From assembly GCA_963844855.1 (NCBI GenBank), contig CAWJQP010000075.1, positions 62,001 through 126,000 of the forward strand: DNA of 64,000 nt, written 5' to 3'. The DNA comes from DASQDN01 sp963844855. GTDB lineage: Bacteria > Acidobacteriota > Terriglobia > Bryobacterales > Bryobacteraceae. Positions within the stretch are counted from its first letter, which is position 1. Each line of letters opens with the position of its first letter. Made by a program: the position numbers and the translations under genes. The notes beneath the pieces were generated by a model. It searched no databases. It was not told the origin of the DNA and saw only the letters and a list, made by a program, of their open reading frames with translations. Below are positions 1 to 9,679 of the stretch, one piece after another.

Positions 1-56
1 ATGTAACGACTGGTCAAACGCGTCTCACGCAATCGCGCTAGCATGTAGAGCAAATC

Positions 57-1280
57 ATGCCGAACATCAAGCGTAGAACCTTCCTTGCTACCGGCGCGGC
101 TGCTATCTCGGATTTGGACGCGTACTTCGCCGGGGGTGGCTCAAGCGCAGTGGATGAAACGTTACGGTCGGGGATAGCCCATCGCAAGATCCCAGTCGCC
201 GTCGGAATGTTCGCCGACTCAAACAAGACTCTATATGCTGGCGCGTTCGGTAAAAGGGACAGTTCCGGACCTCCAGTTCGCGCTGACTCCTTGTTCCGCA
301 TAGCATCCATGACCAAGGCGGTTACCACCGTCGCCGCGCTGCAGTTGGTGGAGGAGGGCAAACTGGACCTTTCCGAGCCCGTCTCCAGGCGTCTTCCGCA
401 ACTTACCAGTCTCGATGTTCTGGAGGGTTTCGACGCCAACGGCAGGCCTTCTGTGAGGCCCGTTAAGACTCAAGTTACGTTGCGGCATTTATTGACCCAT
501 ACCTCCGGGTTCTGTTACAGCCTTTGGGATGAGCAGATGTTCCGCTACTCGGCATTCAAGCAGTCGAACGCCGCTGCCAAACCAGGTCCTCTCATGTTCG
601 AGCCCGGAGCACGCTGGCAGTATGGACAGGGTGTTGATTGGGCGGGTCGCCTGGTGGAAGCGATTAGCGGCGCTACCCTCGAGGGCTACTTCCAGGAGAG
701 AATCCTCCGGCCATTGGCGATGAACGACACGAGCTATATACTTCCCGAGGCCAAATTCGACAGGCTAGTCAGCAGCTACCGCCGTGGTCCCAACGGCGAT
801 TTGCAGGAGAACGAACGTAAGTTCCCGGCCCCTCCCAAGACATTCAATGGAGGCGGTGGCCTGTACTCGACTGCGGGAGACTATGTGCGATTCATGCAGA
901 TGATCCTCAACCGCGGAAGAGGAGCCAATAACGTGCAGATCCTCAAATCCGCGACGGTTGAGAGCATGATGAAGAATCAGATTGGCGACCTGAGTGCCGG
1001 CAAGATGAAGAGTTTCGACCCAAAGGAGTCCTCCGATGTCGACCTGCAGCCAGGCCAAACTCAAAAGTGGGGACTCGGTTTCCTGATTAACACGGCTAGC
1101 TATCCCGGAGGCAGATCCGCAGGCAGCCTCGCTTGGGCGGGAATCTCTAACACCTTCTACTGGATCGATCCAAAACGCCGTCGGTGCGGAGTGCTTATGA
1201 TGCAATACCTTCCGTTCTGTGATCGGGAAGCGCTTGGATTACTAAGTGACTTTGAGCAAGCTGTCTATCGCAACTCTTAA
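57..1280 (+). CDS. beta-lactamase-related serine hydrolase (class C / family VIII esterase type)
   Basis: The 407-aa product belongs to the penicillin-binding/class C beta-lactamase superfamily, whose non-antibiotic members hydrolyse esters or amides. The nucleophile motif SMTK (S84-K87) follows RIA and is the expected SxxK. A WQYGQGVDWAG segment around Y189 sits where the second catalytic tyrosine motif (YxN) is expected; the YG-x-G-x-DWAG form resembles LovD-like transesterases more than true beta-lactamases. The GGGGLYSTAGDY segment is typical of the family. The N-terminus KRRTFLATGAAA looks like a twin-arginine signal, so the enzyme is probably exported folded. It ends 34 bp before the convergent PQQ dehydrogenase gene. 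Family assignment is firm; substrate is unknown, and resistance function is not implied. Confidence 0.88.
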   Translation: MPNIKRRTFLATGAAAISDLDAYFAGGGSSAVDETLRSGIAHRKIPVAVGMFADSNKTLYAGAFGKRDSSGPPVRADSLFRIASMTKAVTTVAALQLVEEGKLDLSEPVSRRLPQLTSLDVLEGFDANGRPSVRPVKTQVTLRHLLTHTSGFCYSLWDEQMFRYSAFKQSNAAAKPGPLMFEPGARWQYGQGVDWAGRLVEAISGATLEGYFQERILRPLAMNDTSYILPEAKFDRLVSSYRRGPNGDLQENERKFPAPPKTFNGGGGLYSTAGDYVRFMQMILNRGRGANNVQILKSATVESMMKNQIGDLSAGKMKSFDPKESSDVDLQPGQTQKWGLGFLINTASYPGGRSAGSLAWAGISNTFYWIDPKRRRCGVLMMQYLPFCDREALGLLSDFEQAVYRNS

Positions 1281-1314
1281 CGGACTGTTTCAATTTCGTA
1301 AGAACGCTGCCGCA

Positions 1315-3765
1315 TTATTTCGGAGCGTCCTCAAGTGCGAAGGCCAGGATACTGTCATCGGTAACCGGATTCCCGAAAAACCCACCGCCAGTGGCAGTGA
1401 TGACGACATACTGCTTTCCGTCTCTCGCTTCGTACGTCATTGGGGTGGCTTCCGCCGCGCCGGTCAGTGTGATTGTCCACACCTCTTTCCCCGTTCTGGA
1501 ATCAAACGCGCGGAAGCGCGCATCATCGGTTGCTCCCACGAACACCAACCCGCCGGCTGTAGCGATCGTGCCGCCGTTGCCCGGCCGCCCTGTTTTGTTT
1601 TTACCCTCAGGCAGATTGTCGGTTACACCGAGCGGTACCTTCCAGGCAATTTGACCGGTGTTCACGTTGACGGCCGCAAGCTCGCCCCATGGCGGTTGCT
1701 GGCATGGAAGCTGCTGTGTGCCGATTCCACGGACACTGAATCGTCCACCTCCCGGCACACCTTCATAAGGGCCAGTCGGATCTACTCGATTCCCCTGTCC
1801 GTTCGCCAATGCCGGGCCTTTCGCCGGATCATGGTCGCGAAGCCCGGCCACCTGGCCTAATTCGTTGACATTCGCGAATAGATAGCCAAGCTTCGGGTCG
1901 AACGACGTTCCGCCCCAGTTCACACCGCCGTGATTGCCGGGGAACTGAACACGAAGACGGTTGTAAGTTGCGGGTAGATACGGACCGCCCACTATCATGC
2001 CCTCGAGAAGTTTCCGGCAGGCGGATTCGACTTCCGGCGTCACAGTCGCCACTTCGTCCTTGCTGAACGTCATACGCGCCAGCGGCGGTGGCTTCAAAGG
2101 AAACGGTTGCGTTTTCGATGCGCGTTCCAGAGGCACTTCGCTCGCCGCCACAGAACGCTCTTCAACCTCGTAAATGGGTTTGCCCGTTACGCGATTGAGC
2201 AGAAATACTAATCCACCCTTATTTATCGCGACTACAGCCGGAATCGTTTTGCCTCCGTGCTTCACGTCAATCAGCACTGGGGCGCCAGTCAGATCGGCAT
2301 CCCAAATGTCGTGATGCACCAGCTGGAAATGCCACAAATATTTACCGGTGTTCGCATCCGCCGCCACTAAGCTGGAACTGAAAAGATTGTCGCCGGCGCG
2401 ATCGCCACCATACTGGTCGACCGATGGAGCGCCGAAGGGCATATAGACAATACCCCGCTTCTCATCCACTGTCAGGAATCCCCAAACATTTACACCAGAG
2501 CGGTTCTTCCAACTGTCTTTGGCCCAGGTATCGTTGTACTTCTCGCCCGGCTCGGGGACTGACCGGAAGGACCACACGAGCTTGCCGGTTCGCATGTCCC
2601 ATGCGCGCACATCGCCCGCGGGTCCCAGCGGCGGGTTCTCCTGTGTGGTGCCGCCCGTGATCACGAGATCCTTGTACACGATGGGAGGTGAAGTCATTGC
2701 GTTTCGGCCGGGCAACCCACGCATAACCGCATCGGTGTTCAGGTTCACCACTCCGTTGTCGCCGAACGCGGGATTGGGTTTGCCGGTCTTCGCGTCGAGA
2801 GAGTAAAGCTTTCCGTCGCTGGAGCCGAAGACGACCTGCGCCGGAGTTTTGCCATCACCCGGCCAATGCTCGAGCCCGCGTGTGGACGGGTTGCCGGAGG
2901 GCAATTGCCAGGACCACAGTTCGGCGCCGTCTACCGGATCGATAGCCGCAATACGCGAATAGGGTGTCGTGACATACATGATTCCGCGAATCACAAGCGG
3001 TGTTACTTGGCTCGGACGGAAACCCGAGCCGAACTGCGTGCGTCCGCCGCTGCGTGACGGCGTAGCTGGTGACGGTTCCGGCTCATCTCCAACCGGGCGG
3101 CCGCCACCTTGTGGACGCCCCTCCATCACCGCTGGTCCCCGTCCTCCGGGCGGCGCCGTGAAGCCCGGAGGTCTCATGTGATAGACCCACGCAAGCTTCA
3201 ACCGGCCGACATTCTGGGGCGTGATCTGCGTCAGCGGAGAGAATCTCATTGCTCCGGAATCGTGACCGTAGGTCTGCCACTCCTTTGCAGCATCAGCGGG
3301 AACGCCTTTGGCTGTTTGATCTGCAATACTAGCCGCATCGCCCTGCTTCGGCAGGCGAGACGCAGTATTTGCAACCCGCGGCGAAAGCACCCCGGCGCCT
3401 CCAGTGGGCACCGGCGCCGCTGTCTCCGCTCGCCCTGCGGATCCGGCTGCCAGGGCGCCATTGACAGGTCCATAGAACTTCGCGAGATAATTCAGGACCG
3501 CCTGCAATTCTTCTTCATTGCCCTGCGCGCCAAGGTTGACCATTTTCGAAATCGTTTCCGTCCATCCCGCCTGGCCTTGGCGCAACGAAGTTGTCATTTC
3601 CAACGAGTGACATCTGCCGCACAGCTTAACCGTCTCTGCTTTCCCGCTGCCGTCCGGTAGATCCGCAGCATTCATGAGAACGCTGCCGCATGATATCGTC
3701 AGCATCAGCTTGGCCAATCGGCAAGCGTTCCGGACTCTAAATTCGTGCCAGACTGGAATCACCAT
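1315..3765 (-). CDS. PQQ-dependent dehydrogenase with N-terminal cytochrome c domain
   Basis: An 816-aa quinohaemoprotein. After a hydrophobic N-terminus (signal-like, residues about 15-33) there is a small cytochrome c domain with the heme motif CGRCH (C49, C52, H53). A linker rich in Ala/Pro/Gly follows, then a beta-propeller of the PQQ glucose/alcohol dehydrogenase type from about residue 165 (EWQTYGHDSGAMRFSPL start, repeated W-motif blades, GGTIATAGGLVFVGATDD near the end). Such enzymes oxidise sugars or alcohols in the periplasm, pass electrons from PQQ to the heme and on to the respiratory chain. The heme is N-terminal, opposite to many type II alcohol dehydrogenases. The start is uncertain: M1 has no clear Shine-Dalgarno and M21 is an alternative. 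Substrate cannot be read from the sequence. Confidence 0.9.
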   Translation of the reverse strand: MVIPVWHEFRVRNACRLAKLMLTISCGSVLMNAADLPDGSGKAETVKLCGRCHSLEMTTSLRQGQAGWTETISKMVNLGAQGNEEELQAVLNYLAKFYGPVNGALAAGSAGRAETAAPVPTGGAGVLSPRVANTASRLPKQGDAASIADQTAKGVPADAAKEWQTYGHDSGAMRFSPLTQITPQNVGRLKLAWVYHMRPPGFTAPPGGRGPAVMEGRPQGGGRPVGDEPEPSPATPSRSGGRTQFGSGFRPSQVTPLVIRGIMYVTTPYSRIAAIDPVDGAELWSWQLPSGNPSTRGLEHWPGDGKTPAQVVFGSSDGKLYSLDAKTGKPNPAFGDNGVVNLNTDAVMRGLPGRNAMTSPPIVYKDLVITGGTTQENPPLGPAGDVRAWDMRTGKLVWSFRSVPEPGEKYNDTWAKDSWKNRSGVNVWGFLTVDEKRGIVYMPFGAPSVDQYGGDRAGDNLFSSSLVAADANTGKYLWHFQLVHHDIWDADLTGAPVLIDVKHGGKTIPAVVAINKGGLVFLLNRVTGKPIYEVEERSVAASEVPLERASKTQPFPLKPPPLARMTFSKDEVATVTPEVESACRKLLEGMIVGGPYLPATYNRLRVQFPGNHGGVNWGGTSFDPKLGYLFANVNELGQVAGLRDHDPAKGPALANGQGNRVDPTGPYEGVPGGGRFSVRGIGTQQLPCQQPPWGELAAVNVNTGQIAWKVPLGVTDNLPEGKNKTGRPGNGGTIATAGGLVFVGATDDARFRAFDSRTGKEVWTITLTGAAEATPMTYEARDGKQYVVITATGGGFFGNPVTDDSILAFALEDAPK

Positions 3766-3828
3766 CTTTTGAGAACCCTATTCTATCGACAGGCTCACAG
3801 GCCGTCTCGGAGCAAGCTGGACACAGGA

Positions 3829-4596
3829 ATGCAAATTGTTCTGCAGAACTTACTCGTCGCAGTGATTGCGGGAGCGTTGGCGACCTCGACGTCCGCGGCT
3901 GAACCCATGCAGCCCGCACAACAGAATGTGTTGGTGCGGAAGTACTGCGCTGTATGCCATACAGATGCGGCGAAGAATGGCGGCTTGTCGCTGGAACATT
4001 ACGATGCGGCTCAGGCGAACCCGGCGTTGGCTGCGATGTTACTCAGCAAGTTGCGAAACGGCGCAATGGGCGCCGCGGGAGTGGGCATCCCGGACCCGGT
4101 TACCCGCGATGCATGGGTTGCCGCCACTGTCAAGCAAGCGGAGCGATCCAAAGATTGGACTGTAATCCGCGCTGAGTCGACCGGCTCGAAAGCGCCAATT
4201 CTTATTGCAAGCATCGTTCGTGACGTGGCGCCGCGAAAACCCGACAATGATGCTCCAGTGTACAGGCTGACACTGACGTGCAGTATCGCCAGTCACACCA
4301 GAGAGATCCAATTGGCCTGGTCGCCTGAGCCGCAAACCAATCGCACGTTCACGGTATCGGTGGACGGAAACCTGGGAATTCCACATACATTGGAAGGCCG
4401 AGAGGAAAAGATGGGCAACGGCGCGCCTGGAACCACTGGCTTAGCGGCGTCAATGCTAAATGCGGCTCTGCCGGAAAAAAGCCTCACGGTGACTGGGCTG
4501 TTCCCTGATGAGACCGTAGTGTTTCCCCTCGGCGGTCTGGATCCAGTTGACCGGCGAGAGCTAGCGATCTGTTTTCGCTCGGGCGCTGGCAAGTAG
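3829..4596 (+). CDS. secreted c-type heme-binding protein (planctomycete-type cytochrome c fragment)
   Basis: I place the start at the ATG directly before a convincing signal peptide (MQIVLQNLLVAVIAGALA, cleaved near SAAEP); a longer open frame begins at 3745 but its extra 28 residues look non-coding and overlap the divergent PQQ gene. The 255-aa protein carries one heme motif CAVCH (C40, C43, H44) followed by KNGGLSLEHYDA, the pattern seen in the N-terminal heme domain of PSD1/DUF1587-type proteins. The remaining 150 residues look like a beta-rich domain with no motif I recognise. Divergence from the PQQ dehydrogenase suggests, but does not prove, an electron-transfer partnership. Confidence 0.72.
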   Translation: MQIVLQNLLVAVIAGALATSTSAAEPMQPAQQNVLVRKYCAVCHTDAAKNGGLSLEHYDAAQANPALAAMLLSKLRNGAMGAAGVGIPDPVTRDAWVAATVKQAERSKDWTVIRAESTGSKAPILIASIVRDVAPRKPDNDAPVYRLTLTCSIASHTREIQLAWSPEPQTNRTFTVSVDGNLGIPHTLEGREEKMGNGAPGTTGLAASMLNAALPEKSLTVTGLFPDETVVFPLGGLDPVDRRELAICFRSGAGK

Positions 4597-4602
4597 CTGA
4601 AC

Positions 4603-4887
4603 TCAATCCCCTTGATACGGGAACCGCTCGATAGCGCTCACGCATTGGGAGAGGGCCGTCAGCAGTGTGTCGCCCCAACCTGATGGAGTATAGGCCGAGA
4701 CCTTCTGATTCGTCTCTTTGTCCGCGAATGCGAAAAACGTCATGGTCGGATCAGGAGGCGTCAGATACTCACGTATTGTGATCACGAACTCGACATCCCG
4801 ACCGTCCTGATGCTTCTTCATCGAGAAGTGATGCAGTCGTGCAAGCTGCTGCTTAGGGTCGGTTTGCGCGAAAACCCAGTCAGACAT
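4603..4887 (-). CDS. small hypothetical protein
   Basis: A 94-aa soluble protein starting MSDWVFAQTDPKQQLARLHH; a start four codons upstream (4899) is also open. It is mildly charged, has no signal peptide or membrane segment, and shows normal amino-acid composition with an alternating beta-rich pattern (VEFVITIREYLTPPDPTMTFFAFADKE). I do not recognise the family. It is convergent with the heme protein, with only about 6 bp between stops. No Shine-Dalgarno is evident. Real gene likely from composition; function unknown. Confidence 0.55.
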   Translation of the reverse strand: MSDWVFAQTDPKQQLARLHHFSMKKHQDGRDVEFVITIREYLTPPDPTMTFFAFADKETNQKVSAYTPSGWGDTLLTALSQCVSAIERFPYQGD

Positions 4888-5086
4888 GTATCCGCACATT
4901 ATAGAGGGTCGAACGGAAATGCAGTCCCCATGAGCCTGCGGCCCACCTATAGTGATGAAAATATCGCTAACTTACGCAAGCAATCCGAGCCGCGCCCAAA
5001 AGGAAGCGGTCTTCACTCTAACCGATCCGGGCCGTTTTTCAGGGGAGCGGTATCCGAATCGTACGCCCGCGCTCGTTTGCACTTCC

Positions 5087-5380
5087 ATGTCGCGCACCCA
5101 TTTCCGACAGTGTGCCAGTCAGGAAGCAACGCAACGGGAAACGGCCCAGAAGATGGGAGTGAGTGACCGCTGGGTGCGTGTACCGCTGAAGCGGATGAGC
5201 AAGCAGGACGACGCGGGTGTTGGTGCCTGGATTGAGCGGGTGCCCGTCGAACGCAACCTTGCGGCAGAGCCGCAGCAGCGGCAAGCGCTGGCAATCCTCA
5301 AGCAGCGGGAATGATATGATTTTGGGCCGACGTTTGCCGCCGAACAGTTGGCAAACCGGCCCATTCTAGATTCTGCGTAA
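5087..5380 (+). pseudogene. relic of ISNCY-type transposase (N-terminal part)
   Basis: The translated frame contains ATQRETAQKMGVSDRWVRV followed by LKRM, a helix-turn-helix that matches the N-terminus of ISNCY (IS1202/ISDol1-like) transposases (pattern LTQxEAAxxLGxSxRQVRRLLxR). A degenerate form of the RGRPSNR block follows (RVPVERN). After an in-frame TGA near 5313 the same frame continues as YDFGPTFAAEQLANR, the conserved FGPTLAAE block of the same family. The DDE catalytic core is absent, so this is a truncated, decayed fragment. A second relic of the same family lies at 31690-32320. No terminal inverted repeats were found. Confidence 0.68.
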
Positions 5381-5533
5381 TACGGCCAAGTGGAATGGCT
5401 TGGCACAAACTGACTTCCCGGTCGTAATCCCGGATCGGTAGTTCATCAGGGCCGGGAATAACCGTAGAAGTCCGGACAGCAGTTTCCCGGATCGTCGCAT
5501 CGAAATACAAGCACGCTCCGGCTAACTCTCCTA

Positions 5534-8329
5534 GTGATGCCAAATGGGAAACATGCTCCGCCAGAAACAGACCCTAGTACGATGATATGCACAGCTATGG
5601 TCGGTACGACAGTCGCTAATTTTCAAGTCCTTGAAAGACTCGGCCAAGGCGGCATGGGGGTGGTCTACAAGGCACGCGACACAAAACTCGGACGACTGGT
5701 TGCGCTTAAGGTATTAGCGGCGGACTTAGTTATCAGTCCGGAGCACAGGCAGCGCTTCCTCCGCGAAGCTAAGGCTGCTTCGGCACTAAATCACCCGAAT
5801 ATTGTAACCATCTACGACCTGGTTAACAGCGGCGGGATCGACTTCATAGTCATGGAACTCGTCTCAGGCAGCACGCTCGATCAGATAGTCGCGCGCAAAG
5901 GCGCCAAACTCCACGAGGCTCTCACGTATGCCATTCAGATCGCGGATGCCCTGGCAACGGCACATCGAGCCGGGATTGTTCACCGCGACTTGAAGCCCGC
6001 GAACGTTGTTATCACGCCGGAAGGGTCAATAAAAGTACTGGATTTCGGCTTGGCGAAGCTGCTGGAGACGCATCCTAGTGCGGACGCTGAGTCGACGCAG
6101 GCTATGGGATGGACTGACAAATCGATCACGGAAGAGGGCATGGTGCTTGGTACCGTCGCCTATATGTCGCCTGAGCAGGCCGAAGGCAGACCGGTTGATG
6201 CGCGCTCGGATGTATTCAGCTTCGGTTCGCTGCTGTACGAACTGCTGAGTGGTGAGCGACCTTTCCGGGGCGACACGAAAATGGCTGTACTCTCCGCTGT
6301 TCTGAGGGTTGACCCCAAACCTGTTCGGGAAGTCGATCCGGGAATACCTCCCGAATTAGAGCGCATTGTCGTCCGCTGTCTGCGCAAAGATCCGCATCGG
6401 CGATTCCAAACCATGGCCGACGTTCGCATCGAACTCGAAGAAGTAAAGGAGGATTCCGATTCCGGAAGACTCGTCGCTGCGGCGCCCGCGGACCGGCAAA
6501 AACGCGTCGGCGCACGCGCGTTTTTATTTCTGCTTTTGTTGTTGGTGATAGCCGGAGCCGGCTTGTGGATGATTGAATCGCCAAGCCCGGCACGGCAGAC
6601 AAACTTGCGGCAGTTAACCCGCGATACCGGGCTGACCACAGATCCCGCTCTCTCCCGGGATGGCAAACTGCTGGCTTACGCGTCCGACCGTGGCGGCGAC
6701 GGAAATCTTGACATCTGGATTCAGCAACTCGGAGGTGCTGAGCCCCTTCGCCTTACTCGTGATGTAACGGACGAGCGGACCCCGGTGTTCTCTCCCGACG
6801 GTACGCGCATCGCATTTCGTGCTGAGCAGGAGGGTGGTGGTATCTATGTGATCCCGACGCTCGGCGGAATGCCGAAGAAAATTGTTGCGCTGGGCCGGAA
6901 CCCCCAATTCTCGCCAAACGGGAACGAGATTGCATACTGGGTCGGGCCGAGCGGTGAGGGCATAATTGGTAACGCCTTCGCTTACATTGTGAACTCGGCC
7001 GGAGGAGTTCCTCGCCACGCAGGCGGGGGCTTAGCCACCTCCATACACCCCATCTGGTCGCCGGACGGAAAGTTTTTGTTGATTGCCGCGAGAGAGCGCG
7101 TCGCCGGGGTGCAGGAGTCGGACTGGTGGGTAATACCGGTCGATGGCGGCCGTCCCGTGAAAACCGGGGCTCTCGGTGCTCTTCGTAAACAGAATCTTAC
7201 GATCGGCGCTGTTGCCAATACGATCGTGCCGGAGATCTGGGCCGCTGACGGCGAGCACGTCATTTTTTCAGCTCGCTCAGGGGATACCTGGAACCTCTGG
7301 CAAATTCGTTTGTTACCCTCGACTTTCCAGGTCACAGGAACAGCTGAACGCCTGAGTTCAGGAACGACTCTCGAACAAAGGCCAACCGCCAGCGCGGCCG
7401 GACAACTTGCGTTCGCGAGCATTAATGAGTCAGCCGACGTTTGGAGTCTGCCTATCCAGCAGGGCACGATTCCGGGACAACTCCGGCAAGTTACCCGGGA
7501 CGGTACGGTCCGAACGCCCGCTCTCTTGCGCGGCGATCACAAGTTGTTCTACGTTTCAGGCAAGTCCGGGCAAAGTGAGGTCTATTCTCTCGACCTGGAT
7601 ACCGGGAGAGAGAACAAACTGACGGAAAGTCCTATCCTCAAGCTGGAACCCCAGCCAAATAGGACGGGCACGAGCGTGGTGTACCTTCAACGCGCGACCC
7701 CGTCCGCCATATTTAGGATTTCGCTGACACCGGAAGGACAGCCAATACAGGACCAAAAAATCTGCGACCTGTGTGGCGCCCCCAGTGATTGGTTGCATGA
7801 TGACGCATCGCTGCTTACCTCACGTGTGATTAAGAAGCGGATGGGCGCTGTTCTGCTTGAAACACGTTCAAGAAAGGTCAGCGAAGTCTTATCTCACGCT
7901 GATCGTGCCGTGTGGCACCCTACGTTCTCCGCCGATGAGCGCTGGATTCTTTTCGCGGCCCATGATGGGATTCATTCCGGGATCTATGTTGCTCCGTATC
8001 GCGGACAGGCTATTCGGGAGCAGGAGTGGATTTACGTCACGGATGCCAGCAGTTGGGATGATAAACCGCGATGGGCTCTGGCGGATGAGTTAGTCTACTA
8101 CACGTCAGATCGTGACGGATTTCGTTGCGTTTGGGCTCAGCGTCTGGACCGGACGACTAGACGGCCTGTCGGATCGGCTATCGCGGTGTACCATGCCCAT
8201 AACAGCCGCCGATCATTATTAAATGTCGATCTTGCATGGTTGGATCTAGCCGTTGCTCGGGACCGGCTTTTGTTCAACATGACCGAGCGCACCGGCAACA
8301 TCTGGATGCTACATGCGCCAGAGCGCTGA
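5534..8329 (+). CDS. transmembrane serine/threonine protein kinase with TolB/WD40-like sensor domain
   Basis: A 931-aa Hanks-type kinase. Visible motifs: glycine loop GQGGMGVVYKA (about 37-47), ATP-binding K59 in VALKV, catalytic loop HRDLKPAN (D152), DFG at D170, activation/APE region MSPEQAEGRPVDARSDVFSFG. A single membrane span lies at about residues 329-346 (FLFLLLLLVIAGAGLW). The C-terminal 580 residues form TolB/WD40-like propeller blades (LSRDGKLLAYASDRGG, FSPDGTRIAFRAE, and more), presumably periplasmic. This kinase-TM-propeller layout is widespread in Acidobacteriota, where it is thought to couple an external signal to cytoplasmic phosphorylation. GTG 5534 and ATG 5537 are adjacent starts; ATG 5582 just before the kinase fold is a third option. 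Kinase appears catalytically complete. Confidence 0.95.
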   Translation: MMPNGKHAPPETDPSTMICTAMVGTTVANFQVLERLGQGGMGVVYKARDTKLGRLVALKVLAADLVISPEHRQRFLREAKAASALNHPNIVTIYDLVNSGGIDFIVMELVSGSTLDQIVARKGAKLHEALTYAIQIADALATAHRAGIVHRDLKPANVVITPEGSIKVLDFGLAKLLETHPSADAESTQAMGWTDKSITEEGMVLGTVAYMSPEQAEGRPVDARSDVFSFGSLLYELLSGERPFRGDTKMAVLSAVLRVDPKPVREVDPGIPPELERIVVRCLRKDPHRRFQTMADVRIELEEVKEDSDSGRLVAAAPADRQKRVGARAFLFLLLLLVIAGAGLWMIESPSPARQTNLRQLTRDTGLTTDPALSRDGKLLAYASDRGGDGNLDIWIQQLGGAEPLRLTRDVTDERTPVFSPDGTRIAFRAEQEGGGIYVIPTLGGMPKKIVALGRNPQFSPNGNEIAYWVGPSGEGIIGNAFAYIVNSAGGVPRHAGGGLATSIHPIWSPDGKFLLIAARERVAGVQESDWWVIPVDGGRPVKTGALGALRKQNLTIGAVANTIVPEIWAADGEHVIFSARSGDTWNLWQIRLLPSTFQVTGTAERLSSGTTLEQRPTASAAGQLAFASINESADVWSLPIQQGTIPGQLRQVTRDGTVRTPALLRGDHKLFYVSGKSGQSEVYSLDLDTGRENKLTESPILKLEPQPNRTGTSVVYLQRATPSAIFRISLTPEGQPIQDQKICDLCGAPSDWLHDDASLLTSRVIKKRMGAVLLETRSRKVSEVLSHADRAVWHPTFSADERWILFAAHDGIHSGIYVAPYRGQAIREQEWIYVTDASSWDDKPRWALADELVYYTSDRDGFRCVWAQRLDRTTRRPVGSAIAVYHAHNSRRSLLNVDLAWLDLAVARDRLLFNMTERTGNIWMLHAPER

Positions 8330-8953
8330 AGTGATGTGACAGCATAGCTCACTTCAAAGGCCATGATTCATGAACGACCGGAACTAGCCGCTCGTGCCGA
8401 GCCCGAAAATTAATCCATGGCTGGCATTTGCCGTTTGTGACGCCCGGACTTTTAAACCTGGCACGTCCTTTGGGGAGCCGGTCACGTCGAATATTTCCTC
8501 GAGGCTGGTCACAGAGCCAAACGCAACAGCTTGCAGCTACCCAGTGATGACTCCTCGGTGGATGGGCGCATTTGACGCGCAAAGTTGAAGTCCTTCAGAG
8601 CATGCGTGCGCTGTTCTGCCTCGAGTGCCAGAAGGATGAAGCTCTGAACGAGTCATGTCCTCTGGATTGTCGGAACCGGCTCATCTGAATCGCACTAAGT
8701 GGGAGCTCCTCTTTGCCACCCGGACGAGTGTTAGAGTCAGAAAATCAGGCGCAAATACGTTTCGTATGGCCCTCAAAGAACTTGAGGGAACGGTTCCAGC
8801 AGCCGACTCGAAAGACGATATTCTCCTCCTTATGCCCCCTTTGTCGCTCGGACGGTCTGAACACGGGTTGATCACCGCCGTCGTTGTAGCGGCAGGTTCG
8901 GGCAACGTTCAAGCGAGGGTAATTAGTGTGGTCCAATTTCTGCGGAGGTCAAG
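8330..8953. other. 624-bp stretch without a recognisable gene
   Basis: Open frames of 60-116 codons exist on both strands, but none has a plausible start with ribosome binding site, a signal or domain pattern, or believable composition. I see no IS end, tRNA or strong terminator. It may contain decayed coding sequence and the promoter of the gene at 8954. Confidence 0.4.
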
Positions 8954-9679
8954 TTGCGCAATCTCGATTTCAGCTCTCTGCATGCCGTCATTACCACCCT
9001 TCTGAGCCTTGCGCTCATTACGCTGATCGGCGCCGGTATACGCCTGCTTACGATGGTCACGATTCAGCAGCGCCGGGAGCGTATGAATCGCCAGATCAAC
9101 GAGCGTTTGCGCGCCCTGATCGCCGCCTACAAGACGTTGGGGGGCTCTTTCACGGGGGACTTGAGCGTCGATCCCACTCACCGTCGTGATCTGCGTCGGC
9201 ACGCCGAGGTGCCGGCGGTCTCCTCAACGGAGCCGTCGAAACTCAGCGTGGCTGATTCGCCGGGCTCGGATCGGGCACGCCGGGTCCGGGATGCGGTCGA
9301 AGCGGCCTTGTCCGACATCATTCTGCTCGGCACCGAGCAACAGGTCCGGTTGGCAACGCGTGCCGCGCACGAGCTTGCCACTGGCAAGCTCGTCCATACC
9401 CAGGAACTGGTCGTATCGCTGCGCGCTTTCATTCGTGAGGCGCTGGATCTGGATCCCATCCCGTCGGATCTGACGATTCCGCCACAAGGCCCAGCGCGGC
9501 CAACTGCCGCTGGTGGTCGCGAGAAGGCTGATAAAGCCGAAGGCCGCCATGGTGGCGGCGGGGGTGGCATTGGTGTGGGCGGCGGAATGAATGGAGGGCT
9601 TGGCCTTGGATCGGGATCTCACTATGAAGATGGTGATGAAGAGGAGAATCGTGCCGACTCATCCTCTCATCGCATTTAA
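8954..9679 (+). CDS. single-span membrane protein with glycine-rich C-terminus, function unknown
   Basis: The start is TTG, chosen because GGAGG (8944-8948) lies five bases upstream and the frame immediately encodes MRNLDFSS and one membrane span (about residues 10-33, AVITTLLSLALITLIGAGIRLL). A basic stop-transfer region with coiled-coil character follows (QQRRERMNRQINERLRALIAAYK). The middle (about 105-170) is helical and charged, and the tail (about 190-241) is low-complexity, rich in Gly and acidic residues. I recognise it only as a conserved hypothetical type. Its function is unknown. It stands alone between two non-coding stretches. Confidence 0.75.
   Translation: MRNLDFSSLHAVITTLLSLALITLIGAGIRLLTMVTIQQRRERMNRQINERLRALIAAYKTLGGSFTGDLSVDPTHRRDLRRHAEVPAVSSTEPSKLSVADSPGSDRARRVRDAVEAALSDIILLGTEQQVRLATRAAHELATGKLVHTQELVVSLRAFIREALDLDPIPSDLTIPPQGPARPTAAGGREKADKAEGRHGGGGGGIGVGGGMNGGLGLGSGSHYEDGDEEENRADSSSHRI

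Noticed and set aside
5311..5316. In-frame TGA as possible selenocysteine codon
   Set aside because: It lies in a truncated transposase relic; no SECIS-like hairpin and no selenium genes seen.
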